This document shows, in pieces, positions 32,201 to 40,088 of a DNA stretch of 45,553 nt. A model generated the notes under the pieces. It ran no database searches and was not told the origin of the DNA. It saw nothing but the letters and a program-made list of their open reading frames with translations. Position 1 is the first letter of the stretch. Every line of letters starts with the position of its first letter. Origin of the DNA: a virus; the IMG/VR virus record IMGVR_UViG_3300037961_002511, positions 1 through 45,553 of that record, one strand, 5' to 3'. Made by a program: the position numbers and the translations under genes.

Positions 32201-35200
32201 CTATACCTGGTTTATCAACAAATCCACCAAATTCAGGAACTCTAGCACCACTTACACCACTATTAGGAACACGCAACAATGTTTGTTCATTTAATACATT
32301 TTTAATATTTATTGCTTCTGTTTTAGTTAACTTAGTTAAACGTAACATATCCCAAGCTTGCCCTAATGTTTTTATAGCAGGTATTCCTTCTACTCTAACA
32401 GGTTTCGATCTAGCATCTCTACCTAACATCCATGCATTTTCACCAACACCAGTTGTTATTTTATTAGGACCTTGATTTTCTCTACGTTGATGCACAGACA
32501 ATTCTTCTGCATTTAATCCCATTAAAGGTGCTTGAAATCCTTGTGGATCTCTAGGTTTAACATTTCTAGTTACTATAAATCTAAATAAAGCTTTGTTTAT
32601 GTAATCTTTATAAGGATGTCTACCAAAAACAAGAGGATCATAATTGTTCATGTTTAATATTTCAGAAATCTGATAATTTTCTTGAATAGCTTCTCTCATT
32701 GCTGAGTTTTGTCCAGGCTCCCACATAGCAGTACTTAAATCATTTTCATTAGCTTCTACTATCTTTTTTAATACTTTTTTAAATGTAGGGTTATTTATAC
32801 CACCTCTAGTAGTATCATTTTTCATTTCTATAATTACTTCTTCAGGAACTCTAAAAACATCAAAGTCACGTGTTATTTCTTTTCCAGACCTAAAACTATT
32901 TATTAACTCTATACCTAACTGTGGATCTCCTTCATTACTACTACGTATCCACTCATTAACTTCTCTATCTAAATTTTCTGCACGTGTTGGGTCTTCTGTT
33001 CTAATTTTTGCCATAGAAACAGAATCGTATAATTGTTTACCAGGACTTATTCCTTTATTAAAATGTGAAGAATCTTCTCTTACACCTAAATCTATATAAG
33101 TTTCATTCCAATTATAGTCTACTACTTCCTTTGGTGTTAATGGTTTATCTGTATAATACTCACCTTTTTTAGCATCCCATTTCAATTCTACGGCATTAAA
33201 ATTACCTTTATTTGTTTTACCACCAGATTCATAAATAACGTGATGTATAGGAAATCCTCTTTGCATTTGATCAAACATCCATTTGTCTAAAGCTTTACTT
33301 GCAATTTCAGAACCTATTTTATTTTTAAGTAAATTAACTCCGTTTCTAGGACCTCTAAAAAAAGTTAATTTCATTTTACCGTCTGTTTTATCTATGTAAT
33401 ATCTATTTGCCATAGATTTAAATACGTCAGATCTAACACTATGAACTGAATCAGTATTACCAAGCATTATTTCACCATGTACTTCACCTGGTATATCTTT
33501 TAAATAAACTACTCCCATTTTTTGTTTAGAGTCTGTTATTCTGTGATCTTTAGCATTCATAGGTATATTAGTACCTATATCCATAGCTGCGTATTTATTA
33601 TACTCTACTACATCTTTATAATTTAATTTTTGATTATTATTAGCACGTAATTCTGCTATTCCATCTAAAATATTATCTACTTTTAGTTTACCATGCCCCT
33701 TTAAACCTCTTAAAGTGTGCTCTCTTAGCAAGTAATAGGTGTTAGCCATATATACCTGACGGTTTGTTTCTGTTATGTTCTTAAAACCTATTTTTTCTAA
33801 TATTTTTATTTGATCTGTTCTAGATAAATAATTAGTCTCATTAGGGAATTTATCTTGTATTGGCAAAGGTTCTACTAAAACTACTCCTTTATCTTTCAAA
33901 GCTTTAGAAACATAGAAACCGTCTTTTATAAGCTTTGTATTTATAGCATCTAATGCTTTTTCATTTAATGTAAATTCATATTCAGCTTTACCACGTGAAT
34001 CTAGTTTAGTTCTATAACTATGAGTTAAAATTTTATCGTATTGTAATTTATATATACCTGGAGCATCTATACCTAGTTGTTTTTTGCTAAACATAGTACC
34101 AGTACGTTTATCATACTGAACGTCTGATATAACATAAGACACATCTTCTATAGTACCTTTTACATGTTTATCGTGTTTATTTTCACTTCTGTATTTAACT
34201 AATATAGTTCCATCTATATCTTCACTAGGAAATTTTTGTTTACCAAAACCTTCTTTAGAAGTATATCCCCCTTTAAAAGGATTTAAATCTTGAATACCAT
34301 GGTCTGTTTGTTCTTCTAAATTCTTTTTTATTAATAAGCCTCTACCTAATTCTTGACGTATATTTGTAGGTAAAGTAATTCCATATTTTTCTATTTTTTG
34401 AAAAAACTCTATATCAGTTTTTGCTTTTTCTGCAATATTGTTTAAATCTAATTTAACTTTTGTGTAATCTAATTTACTGTCATTATTTAATAAATAGTTA
34501 ATAGCAGTTTCTAAAGGTCTTTTTAATATTGTTTTAGATGACTGCTCAGAAGAAACAGCTTCAATATTTTCATTAGCCATTGATATTTCGTTTTTATAAT
34601 CTCCTAATCTTTCTTGTGCAAAATCTTTTGTATTTTTAGGTTGTTTCGGTATAGAAGCAACTACTTCATTTGGATTATCTACATTTGCATCAAAAACTGG
34701 TTTTTGTACAGTTCCTTCTAAAGATTTGTCTACTACATAATCAACATAGTCTTCATAGTTTTTCCAAGTTTTATTACCTGGTACTCTATCATTACCATGT
34801 CCTGCAATATTTAATGTAGGTTTTTTACCTATTTTTTTTGTTACATCTTCTATAAACTGACGTAATTGTTTTGCTTCAGCATCTGCTCTTTTTTTACTTG
34901 TTAATCCTTTTGTAATAATAATATGAGGTTTAAATCCTGCCATAAACCTACCACTAGACAATGTTTGTGACGATGAACCATTTTTCCATATACCTTCAGA
35001 AGCATAACCTATTGTTCTGTTTGTACCAGCACTTTTATCTATATGTTCTGGTCTTGCAAAAATTACAGTTGCATCTGTATTCTCTATGTTTCTTATAGTT
35101 CTATTAGCATAATCTTCTGGAGCAAACTCTCTATCACCTCTTTCTGTTCTTCTAGTAATAGGTTCTGTAACTCTTTCAACTCCATAATCTTTTACTAATT

Positions 35201-36800
35201 TATCTTTAGCTTTTTTAGATCCAGTAATTTTTGTTTTAAAATCAGACGTTACAAATCCACCAGTTTTTATACCTTTACGTTTAGCAGATTTTAAACCTCC
35301 ATAATCAGCACCAGATTGCATACCTGAAAATATAGATTCTACTATAGTGCTTTTAGTTTCTATTCCAGCATTTTTATTATATATTTTTTTTACAGTTTCT
35401 TGTTTACCTTCACCTATTTCAGGAGCCTGTACATTAACACCTTCTTTTTTTACTGATATTTTTTTAGGAGTTTTAACTTTTTCTTTTATATGCTCTGCAC
35501 GATCTATTATAATTTTATCTTCTACACTTATAGGTTTAGTTAAATCTATATTTCTTTCTGCAGCTATATCTTTAACAGTTTGAGATACTTGTTGCATAAA
35601 ACTAGGTTTTTGACTATTTATAACATTTAATTGTTGAACTCTAACAGAGTCTAAATAACTATCTATATAATCTCTATCTACTTTAGGTAACGATTGGTAC
35701 TCTGGATCTTTTCTCCATTTTTCTTTTACTGTAGTTATGTTTTCATTGCTAGGAAAATATCTATCATTAATAAATTTAGTTCTATTCATAAACCCAGCAG
35801 ATTTAGCTGAAGCACCAAAGAAGAAACCTAATAGATATTCATATATTTGATCTGGTAATGGTGCCCCTCTTAATGTAGTCATACCACCTTGAAAAGATGC
35901 CCCTAATGTACCTTTAATAAGCATTTCTACAGCTTCGTATTTATTAGGGTCTTGATATAATTGTCTTGAAGCTAATTTTACAGCTTCTCTACCCATTTGT
36001 ACTGTGTCTTTATTACGTAACATATCACCAATACGTACATAATTACCTATACTACCAAACACAGCTCCTGCTGCTGCACCGTGCATAGTAGCATCTAACA
36101 TAGCTTTAGGGCCTTCTTTCCAAGAAGATACTCCTAATGCTACACCTAAATGAACTGCTTGTGTTGCTGCATTTCTTACAGAAGCTTTACCAAATAATCC
36201 TTTTGTTAAAAATCCTTTACTTAGCAATGCAGTAGATCCTATAGCACTTTGTGTTTGTTCTAAAACTTTATCAGCAACCATCATAGGTACTGATTGTAAA
36301 GCAAATGTGTTAGGTGATATTTCTTTTCTTAATAAAGGAGGTGCTTTAGATGCAACTTTAGATATACCTTCTCTTACTGCTTTACTACTTTGTCTAGCTG
36401 CTTGTTTTGCTTGTGCTATAGGTATCCATCTACCACCACTTATAACACTAGCAATAATATCAGGTGCAAAACCTAATAAGTGACCAAACTGATTTGCTAT
36501 TCTTTCTGATGTAGTGTCTGCTTCTTCAGCCCAACCTAAGGTAGTAAAACCTTCTACAACACCAGAAGTAAATTGATTAACTACAGATAATATATTTGAA
36601 CCAGACTTATCAAGATCACGATTCCACTTAATATCATATTTTTTATGTTGTTTTTCTATATAATCAAGATCTTCTTCACTAAAAAGATTAGGTTTCATAC
36701 GATAAGAAGTATCTAATCTTTTAAGATATTCTTCTGGATTAATTATACCAGTAGTTAATAGGTTGTCAATATAACCTATCTGTGTATTCGTTGTTGCCAT
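26259..36800 (-). CDS. Giant virion protein with probable DPBB RNA polymerase core and SLOG domain
   Basis: The product has 3513 residues. Residues 90-330 hold Gly/Ala-rich amphipathic and hydrophobic stretches. A cpYpsA/SLOG-like domain spans about 485-690 (SGMQSGADYGGLKSAKRKG, DYANRTIRNIENTDATVI, AGHGNDRVPG). A likely double-psi-beta-barrel RNA polymerase core spans about 1090-1650, with IYESGGKTNKG (K1195/K1198), RVPNSGVSG (R1510-P1512), ADNDFDEAFVH with DxDxD at 1549/1551/1553, and IGKEAMGGAVN near 1629-1639. The rest is mostly charged helix, with a hydrophobic span near 3360-3382 (FDLFALAMANIFVASIF). The gene is last in the late block, after lysozyme and ejection-type genes, like large injected proteins. 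T7-type polymerase motifs of N4 vRNAP were not found. I infer a virion-carried polymerase comparable to crAss-like gp66. Confidence 0.75.
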   Translation of the reverse strand: MATTNTQIGYIDNLLTTGIINPEEYLKRLDTSYRMKPNLFSEEDLDYIEKQHKKYDIKWNRDLDKSGSNILSVVNQFTSGVVEGFTTLGWAEEADTTSERIANQFGHLLGFAPDIIASVISGGRWIPIAQAKQAARQSSKAVREGISKVASKAPPLLRKEISPNTFALQSVPMMVADKVLEQTQSAIGSTALLSKGFLTKGLFGKASVRNAATQAVHLGVALGVSSWKEGPKAMLDATMHGAAAGAVFGSIGNYVRIGDMLRNKDTVQMGREAVKLASRQLYQDPNKYEAVEMLIKGTLGASFQGGMTTLRGAPLPDQIYEYLLGFFFGASAKSAGFMNRTKFINDRYFPSNENITTVKEKWRKDPEYQSLPKVDRDYIDSYLDSVRVQQLNVINSQKPSFMQQVSQTVKDIAAERNIDLTKPISVEDKIIIDRAEHIKEKVKTPKKISVKKEGVNVQAPEIGEGKQETVKKIYNKNAGIETKSTIVESIFSGMQSGADYGGLKSAKRKGIKTGGFVTSDFKTKITGSKKAKDKLVKDYGVERVTEPITRRTERGDREFAPEDYANRTIRNIENTDATVIFARPEHIDKSAGTNRTIGYASEGIWKNGSSSQTLSSGRFMAGFKPHIIITKGLTSKKRADAEAKQLRQFIEDVTKKIGKKPTLNIAGHGNDRVPGNKTWKNYEDYVDYVVDKSLEGTVQKPVFDANVDNPNEVVASIPKQPKNTKDFAQERLGDYKNEISMANENIEAVSSEQSSKTILKRPLETAINYLLNNDSKLDYTKVKLDLNNIAEKAKTDIEFFQKIEKYGITLPTNIRQELGRGLLIKKNLEEQTDHGIQDLNPFKGGYTSKEGFGKQKFPSEDIDGTILVKYRSENKHDKHVKGTIEDVSYVISDVQYDKRTGTMFSKKQLGIDAPGIYKLQYDKILTHSYRTKLDSRGKAEYEFTLNEKALDAINTKLIKDGFYVSKALKDKGVVLVEPLPIQDKFPNETNYLSRTDQIKILEKIGFKNITETNRQVYMANTYYLLREHTLRGLKGHGKLKVDNILDGIAELRANNNQKLNYKDVVEYNKYAAMDIGTNIPMNAKDHRITDSKQKMGVVYLKDIPGEVHGEIMLGNTDSVHSVRSDVFKSMANRYYIDKTDGKMKLTFFRGPRNGVNLLKNKIGSEIASKALDKWMFDQMQRGFPIHHVIYESGGKTNKGNFNAVELKWDAKKGEYYTDKPLTPKEVVDYNWNETYIDLGVREDSSHFNKGISPGKQLYDSVSMAKIRTEDPTRAENLDREVNEWIRSSNEGDPQLGIELINSFRSGKEITRDFDVFRVPEEVIIEMKNDTTRGGINNPTFKKVLKKIVEANENDLSTAMWEPGQNSAMREAIQENYQISEILNMNNYDPLVFGRHPYKDYINKALFRFIVTRNVKPRDPQGFQAPLMGLNAEELSVHQRRENQGPNKITTGVGENAWMLGRDARSKPVRVEGIPAIKTLGQAWDMLRLTKLTKTEAINIKNVLNEQTLLRVPNSGVSGARVPEFGGFVDKPGIGIYVNAKEKFYMDGADNDFDEAFVHYNIPKELNKEFRNNRDYLRDEKGNLINLETPPKFLTDLGYFVEYAPKTSNDVLKDIIDPYKRIEAGRSAFIGKEAMGGAVNALDRQIKVMDAIINTKITEPSREVPYMLVEVNTNKNYDGIKKHRIVLKDGEGNIMNSTNIQDYLKLLKQFEVESLKAKNGYADSPKYLNVPDNFTLSELTWSRYFQLQVQNEKGVFENVSKLSEISWGDATSSRRTKPVTREKKTKYIDITKIRELENLAETYHLLYGQPTIAEINNSPRVINEFVNNADFRYDLQTYNVAQKLSSRMDWGIQSFDYIKSISRGFDHLNTNAIEPYDFVLQMTTELNTRLLNSKYYDKYGLIPGYRNEIDAIYSLKRPGNHLFKELKAIGDKKYNTLALTPTRNIEQHFHNALDLNVADYVSDVFITKVGKSRMTELSVDEAFTLVKDIQSQVNSIKESFYYSANVFRDRSGFNVERGKLDYKWVNQELLKIRARYRKVPAYKPFIKDIDLIIDSYLSANPRFRFKEMKNKTTEQLFKIISDANRFIEGTTKNLNKDQVVEVSYKDYDTNKMGATQNPELMQRWIRKREQAEAILYNRVPFFDRSKVVTPENRQALLDLKKGIIEQGLEAMNKKMRVPKKTQAYIEALTESFSGDQILDINTMNQPKIVRKKAKEVEADIQKQKVKIKVINDSSGKKIGETIISDVDGLFGVKTSKRQIANETRKDLAKKFKESKRDPNTEKEQAVKTIKRVFKDQHKYLERLDKNILEPTTPENEIVLKEFRKILEEYPQVLPNLDYYFAAFTKKGEGVMRDISTMDSKDMVNFIGQLKRSFTPMKDLITKDGKFKEKPRGRDHMYFYDIVGDRLGFMSELELQPILENKMMANGEIKAEYMKQPMSPLHLMKNHVDFTDTITKAARDNIEKVHAGWFKYLTKDDATLQEHRKLLEEHAVNSLEWNNGKYPAGEKIDYESKNYIKTKYNESKALIQKLDESGARIEFKGKNVKPSVFVSQQLKKDIKTFTDWVYDNYIASRHKNIKETFLHIGTWNKDFKLWKPGQEFKRLKTDKTFGREFEMMKLEEIFLDKNTGIFREDRYKAFFDSIMNYQGAYTTREGGLKRSSIEGQFNNREISQFLMPSYNDMLFFKHHLKLRDEMQGIYKNYDLSKPEKLPTKIKKELKQRVINRLNKNSSYKELFQNKVTEGYFPRVGHTDISKNAQKIERELTRKVNAEMETITDKSQLPEHIANRMLITDLERGRPLNFTEAKQLYRAEKLSLQNREFMNSALEGQMANEITVNDLLSRDKLSDSRYIGDYTYRNMHKRGPYVMPFYRLDVEALRRYAGGLVKSHLTNTTGINLELIVKRFDKVNNVENDINALGWSGYLRDAGLNMMGLSLHRSLQTHGIQEKHIPLYQRFIDNKFSTKGLNLLKAELDLVYDFREAVELSPQKKTNILLSNRGNVTKANAEYIKQINRNAKRLLSQINTTGKYGSLYHMTSDDAVGRKMETINDAFGAKLFGELSSDPAQKRTQVNEGLRYLSNLEGKYELISLLSAPKTPITNFIGGYTNLITDVGLNPVRKSFNTEWMLNNIFREYNKDTGQMETAKYEFFNADTKKIEQKTMTTREDIFNWMDGSVGVFDTTQLQLVAIEKVFGRKNAFKVVKEFGERLMDARNSGYDMVTKTSRDRLRDATMMDLIREYKVDESIVDMGAFFMRESERHLRGTTFLSHMIFHLQNTLNTPDGFSSKMSFNNPGLIKLSLEGVKASQFLYQATERPNFANTSLGRVLTRFQPYAWNSIRRRMDIYRNAKDVGFDYTKIASKRFQRQVSFDLFALAMANIFVASIFEYSLSPPMSWMQDTAQLMFGDTEERDRAFFNQYPSKVLAPLQIVTPPVARFILPPITSILNGDYENFYKFQLATYFPFGRLGRDLYRTYQSPAMAVDFMTGIPLHRIHSLRRDQIEAQTELDEIEANLEAEDV

Positions 36801-36802
36801 TA

Positions 36803-37423
36803 TTATGAAGCTTCTTTACGTGGATCAATACTTAATGCATCCATAATATTATCTATATTATTTGCAAGTTGTTTTGTTTGATTCCAATCAGATTTAGCTT
36901 GAAAAGATATAGCAGGCATTAAACCTCTACTATCTTCTGAGGCAACTTTAGAAAATCTTACACTTCTATCCATATAATCCATAGCAGTATTTTCAAATTT
37001 TCCTACTTCACTCTCTATCTTTTGATCTATAACTTTAACCATTGGATTGTCTGGTGCCCAATAATTTAACATAGCTCTAGTTGTTGCTAAATCTTGCAAA
37101 CTAGGTAATGTATTTGTTTCAAAAGAATCTAAATATTGACCATACCTTCTTTGTGCCAATGATTGCTGAAAAGGTAAATCAACAAAACCTCCTAATGTGT
37201 CCATACCGTATCCTAAAAAACCAGATTGTTCAAAATTTATTTGATCTTGCATTGGCATTTTAGTTATAGATTGTATAGCCATATTAGCCATATTATTAGC
37301 TAATACTCTATTTTCATTTCTTATTGCACGTTGTTCTGCTTTGTAAGCAGATAAACCTGTTACTTTGTCTACGGCTTCTGTTAAACCAGCTAAAGCACTT
37401 ATTGTTGCAGCACTATATGACAT
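36803..37423 (-). CDS. Probable internal virion / ejection protein
   Basis: The product has 206 residues. The helical, Ala/Asn/Met-rich N-terminal part (ATISALAGLTEAVDKVTGLS and ENRVLANNMANMAIQSITK) is followed by a longer helical region, with no Cys and no catalytic motif. It lies 2 nt before the giant gene and after the 190-residue membrane-active-looking protein. The order resembles the small ejection proteins preceding the giant core protein in T7-like phages. The role is inferred from this layout. Confidence 0.55.
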   Translation of the reverse strand: MSYSAATISALAGLTEAVDKVTGLSAYKAEQRAIRNENRVLANNMANMAIQSITKMPMQDQINFEQSGFLGYGMDTLGGFVDLPFQQSLAQRRYGQYLDSFETNTLPSLQDLATTRAMLNYWAPDNPMVKVIDQKIESEVGKFENTAMDYMDRSVRFSKVASEDSRGLMPAISFQAKSDWNQTKQLANNIDNIMDALSIDPRKEAS

Positions 37424-37432
37424 TTTTCCCCC

Positions 37433-38005
37433 TTATCCTATTAATTTTTTATAACTTTCCATAAAATTGTAAGACATATCATTCGTATATTGTCCCAAAG
37501 AATTGTAAGTCGTTTGGTATTGAGACAGTTGATTTCTTAAATTTTGTGCATTTGCAAATGATGTACCTTGATATTTTAATTCAGCAGCATCTATAGCAGC
37601 CCCATAAGAATTGTCTATTGCATCTACAACTTGATCTTGATAACCACTTCTTAAATTTGTTCTAGAAAAAGTATCCATTGCACTATCTCTTCTTATTTCT
37701 GTTGCATCTAACGCTCTATCTGTAGCTAAATCAAAAGACTCACCTGCCATTCCTTGTTTAATATTATAATCTTCAACAGCAAATTTTCCACCTTGTATAG
37801 CATCTGCTTGGCCTATTTTACCTTGTTGTTTCTTTTTATTTAACAATGCACGTTCATCTTTGATAGCTTGATTAGTTAAATATGCACCGCCTAAAAAACC
37901 TAAAGCCTTACCCCACGGCATTGCAGCTTCTAACAAACCACCAGCTAAACTACCTTTACCTAAAAGATTAGTAGCTCCTTTAATTATTTTTCCAAAAAAT
38001 CCCAT
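37433..38005 (-). CDS. Probable ejection protein with membrane-active N-terminus
   Basis: The product has 190 residues. The first 50 are Gly/Leu/Ala-rich and amphipathic to hydrophobic (GKIIKGATNLLGKGSLAGGL and GKALGFLGGAYLTNQAIK). A long polar helical part rich in Ala, Asp, Gln and Tyr follows. Small internal proteins such as T7 gp14 have a similar plan and insert into the host outer membrane. It is coupled by one base to the upstream gene. Assignment is by pattern, not homology. Confidence 0.55.
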   Translation of the reverse strand: MGFFGKIIKGATNLLGKGSLAGGLLEAAMPWGKALGFLGGAYLTNQAIKDERALLNKKKQQGKIGQADAIQGGKFAVEDYNIKQGMAGESFDLATDRALDATEIRRDSAMDTFSRTNLRSGYQDQVVDAIDNSYGAAIDAAELKYQGTSFANAQNLRNQLSQYQTTYNSLGQYTNDMSYNFMESYKKLIG

Positions 38006-38232
38006 TACTTATCACTCCTATATCCAAACCCTAATCTTCCTAATACAGCCATCATATCAAAATCTACAGCAAATTGCTTAGATACTATTCTGTGTATTCT
38101 TTTGTATCTTTCCATTCTTACATCTGCATCCGTACTTTCAGAAGGAGGTACTGCTACGTTTGGTATAACTGTATCTACTTCTTCTTGTATTGGATTTGTT
38201 ATTACATCAAAATTTACTTCTTTGTCTGCCAT
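38005..38232 (-). CDS. 75-residue virion-region protein
   Basis: The product MADKEVNFDVITNPIQEEVD... has an acidic, disordered first half and a basic helical second half (DVRMERYKRIHRIVSKQFAV, GRLGFGYRSDK). It starts after AGGAGGAC and shares one base with the next start. No family was recognised; it may be a linker or minor core component. Confidence 0.5.
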   Translation of the reverse strand: MADKEVNFDVITNPIQEEVDTVIPNVAVPPSESTDADVRMERYKRIHRIVSKQFAVDFDMMAVLGRLGFGYRSDK

Positions 38233-38233
38233 T

Positions 38234-38734
38234 TTAGTCCTCCTGCAACTTTTCTATAGCTTTACAAAAATCAACAACTCTAACTGGTGTTTGTTTATAC
38301 CAATTAGAATATTCTGGTTTTCCACGTTTTTTATATGTTATTTCTGCAATAGCATCTTCATATCTTTTATCGCATAAAGCTTTCCAAGCTGATGGAAATT
38401 TTTTATACCAATTTACACCTAATTGAAAATTAACAGAAGTTAATGCTATTTTAAAATCTTTATCAAATACTTCTAGTTTAACACATTGTTCATTACAAGC
38501 ATCTAATGCTTTTTCTATATCTTGTTCAAACCAATCACTTATAATTTTTTCATCTATTACATCACCAACTTTATATAATTCATTTTCTTTTTTAGTTAGT
38601 AAATGTCCTATACCACAAGTAGGTTTTCCTAAAGTATCTAAATATACATCTTCTCTATAACCTTCTCTTAACTTCATATGCTCATAAAGTTTTTTTCTAA
38701 AAGAGAAAGTAGCTATTGGTTCTGGTATCATCAT
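38234..38734 (-). CDS. T4-type lysozyme (GH24 muramidase)
   Basis: The product has 166 residues, the size of T4 lysozyme. The catalytic triad spacing is exact: Glu24 in LREGYRED, Asp33 in VYLDTLG, Thr39 in PTCGIGH (E-x8-D-x5-T as in T4 E11/D20/T26). It cleaves the glycan strands of peptidoglycan. There is no signal peptide. Its location among ejection proteins rather than beside a recognised holin suggests it may be carried in the virion to open the wall during DNA entry, with or instead of an end-of-cycle lysis role. Confidence 0.85.
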   Translation of the reverse strand: MMIPEPIATFSFRKKLYEHMKLREGYREDVYLDTLGKPTCGIGHLLTKKENELYKVGDVIDEKIISDWFEQDIEKALDACNEQCVKLEVFDKDFKIALTSVNFQLGVNWYKKFPSAWKALCDKRYEDAIAEITYKKRGKPEYSNWYKQTPVRVVDFCKAIEKLQED

Positions 38735-39843
38735 TAGTTAGAGTACCTTTCATTTGCTTCTTGATCTAATTTCATTTGATTTGCAACTCTTTCAGCAATA
38801 ATTGCCTCTGGAACATTTTGACTTCTTAACTCTGCTGCAAAACCACTGTATTTTTCAGGTATTATCGGTGCAGAAGGTTCATTGTTAACTTTTGTGTTAT
38901 AATAAGCACTATTATTTTGAGGAGCTCTACCTCTACTTGCAAACTGATCTTTAAGTATGTTTACATTTTTTTCTAATTTATTTTTTATAAAATCAGCACC
39001 TTCACTTATTTTACTTTTTGCTATCTTAAAAGTTGGTTTATATTTATTATAAGCATCTCCTAAATCTTCAAGTATTTCTCCACCTCGATCTTTTACAACT
39101 TCTCCAAACATTTCAAGTTTTTCTCCACGTGTTAATGCTTTCATAGCATTGTTATCTGTAAAAGGATCTATATTATCTGTAGTATAAACTTGTCCTTCAA
39201 AAGTGTCTTTTTTACGTCTTATTCCAAACCTTCCATAATTTTCATTTATTTGTTGTTTAGAAAATACCATACTTTCAGTGTCTCCCATAGCAACTGTATC
39301 AAAAGTACTTTCACTATAACCAGCACTTCTCAAAGTATCAGCAATACCTGTTTTTATATAATTTCTTTGTTCAACTGATAAATTTTTATAACGATCTGGT
39401 AATTGCCAAGAAGTAGGCTCTAAAAAATTTCCACCTTCATTTAGCTTATAAGTTACTACATTGTCTCCTATAGCTGCAATCATTCCATCTACACCTTCAT
39501 CAAATGCACTTTTTTCTGCAAGTGCATCTGATTGTATTTTATTTCTTCTTAATATAGATAAATATCCTTCTGGATTATCAGCTTTATCATCCATAGCTTG
39601 TTCATAAGCTAACTTATCATCATCTCCAGATAGACCAAATAACAAAGTTTCCATTAAGCTCATACCAGTTAAACCACCAGTAAGTCTTTTAATATTGCTT
39701 AAAGTTTCATCTTCTGCCATTGCTAAATCTCTTTTAAAAACTTCTCCTTCTGTTACTCCTTGAAACTCACTAGTAATCATACTAGGGCTTTTATAAGTAG
39801 AAGAATCTAAACTTTGATCTTTTTTATATTTTCCTTTTGCCAT
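38734..39843 (-). CDS. Virion-region protein of 369 residues, unknown function
   Basis: I chose ATG 39843 (MAKGKYKKDQSLDSSTYKSP) because GGAGGAATTGTA precedes it and the start forms TAATG with the upstream stop; a longer in-frame start at 39873 lacks this support. The protein is hydrophilic and charged, with helices around residues 240-300 (EDLGDAYNKYKPTFKIAKSK) and an Asn/Ser-rich tail. It resembles internal core or tail-assembly proteins in composition only. It lies between the nozzle-like gene and the lysozyme. Confidence 0.6.
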   Translation of the reverse strand: MAKGKYKKDQSLDSSTYKSPSMITSEFQGVTEGEVFKRDLAMAEDETLSNIKRLTGGLTGMSLMETLLFGLSGDDDKLAYEQAMDDKADNPEGYLSILRRNKIQSDALAEKSAFDEGVDGMIAAIGDNVVTYKLNEGGNFLEPTSWQLPDRYKNLSVEQRNYIKTGIADTLRSAGYSESTFDTVAMGDTESMVFSKQQINENYGRFGIRRKKDTFEGQVYTTDNIDPFTDNNAMKALTRGEKLEMFGEVVKDRGGEILEDLGDAYNKYKPTFKIAKSKISEGADFIKNKLEKNVNILKDQFASRGRAPQNNSAYYNTKVNNEPSAPIIPEKYSGFAAELRSQNVPEAIIAERVANQMKLDQEANERYSN

Positions 39844-40088
39844 TACAATTCCTCCAATTGTATTTTCATCCACTTGTTCTCTTTTACTTTAATATATAAA
39901 TAAGAGTCATTATCTAAATTAACAACTTGACGATCTCCTACATTTCCTTCAGTCTGAACTGGTATTTTAGAAGTAACTACACCAATAGGTGTTTCATATT
40001 GTGCTTGTTGTTTGTCAAATTCTACGTCAACGTCTCTATCACGCATTTTATCTAATAATCTTTTTACTGTTAAATCACCATATGCCAT
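39843..40088 (-). CDS. 81-residue virion-region protein
   Basis: The product MAYGDLTVKRLLDKMRDRDV... starts helical and becomes beta-like (ETPIGVVTSKIPVQTEG and VVNLDNDSYLYIKVKENKWM). It shares single bases with the neighbouring stop and start. It may be a small subunit of the tail nozzle or an adaptor; this is from position only. Confidence 0.55.
   Translation of the reverse strand: MAYGDLTVKRLLDKMRDRDVDVEFDKQQAQYETPIGVVTSKIPVQTEGNVGDRQVVNLDNDSYLYIKVKENKWMKIQLEEL

Noticed and set aside
35347-35583. Plus-strand open frame with membrane-like hydrophobic stretches
   Set aside because: It is antisense to a Lys/Ile-rich part of the giant gene; the hydrophobicity is a by-product of complementary AT-rich codons.
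26259-36800. N4-type virion RNA polymerase, because of the similar length of about 3500 residues
   Set aside because: T7-like motifs were not found. The best YG site (TGKYGSLYHM) lacks the R-x3-K-x7-YG spacing. The DxDxD and RxP elements point to the unrelated DPBB class instead.
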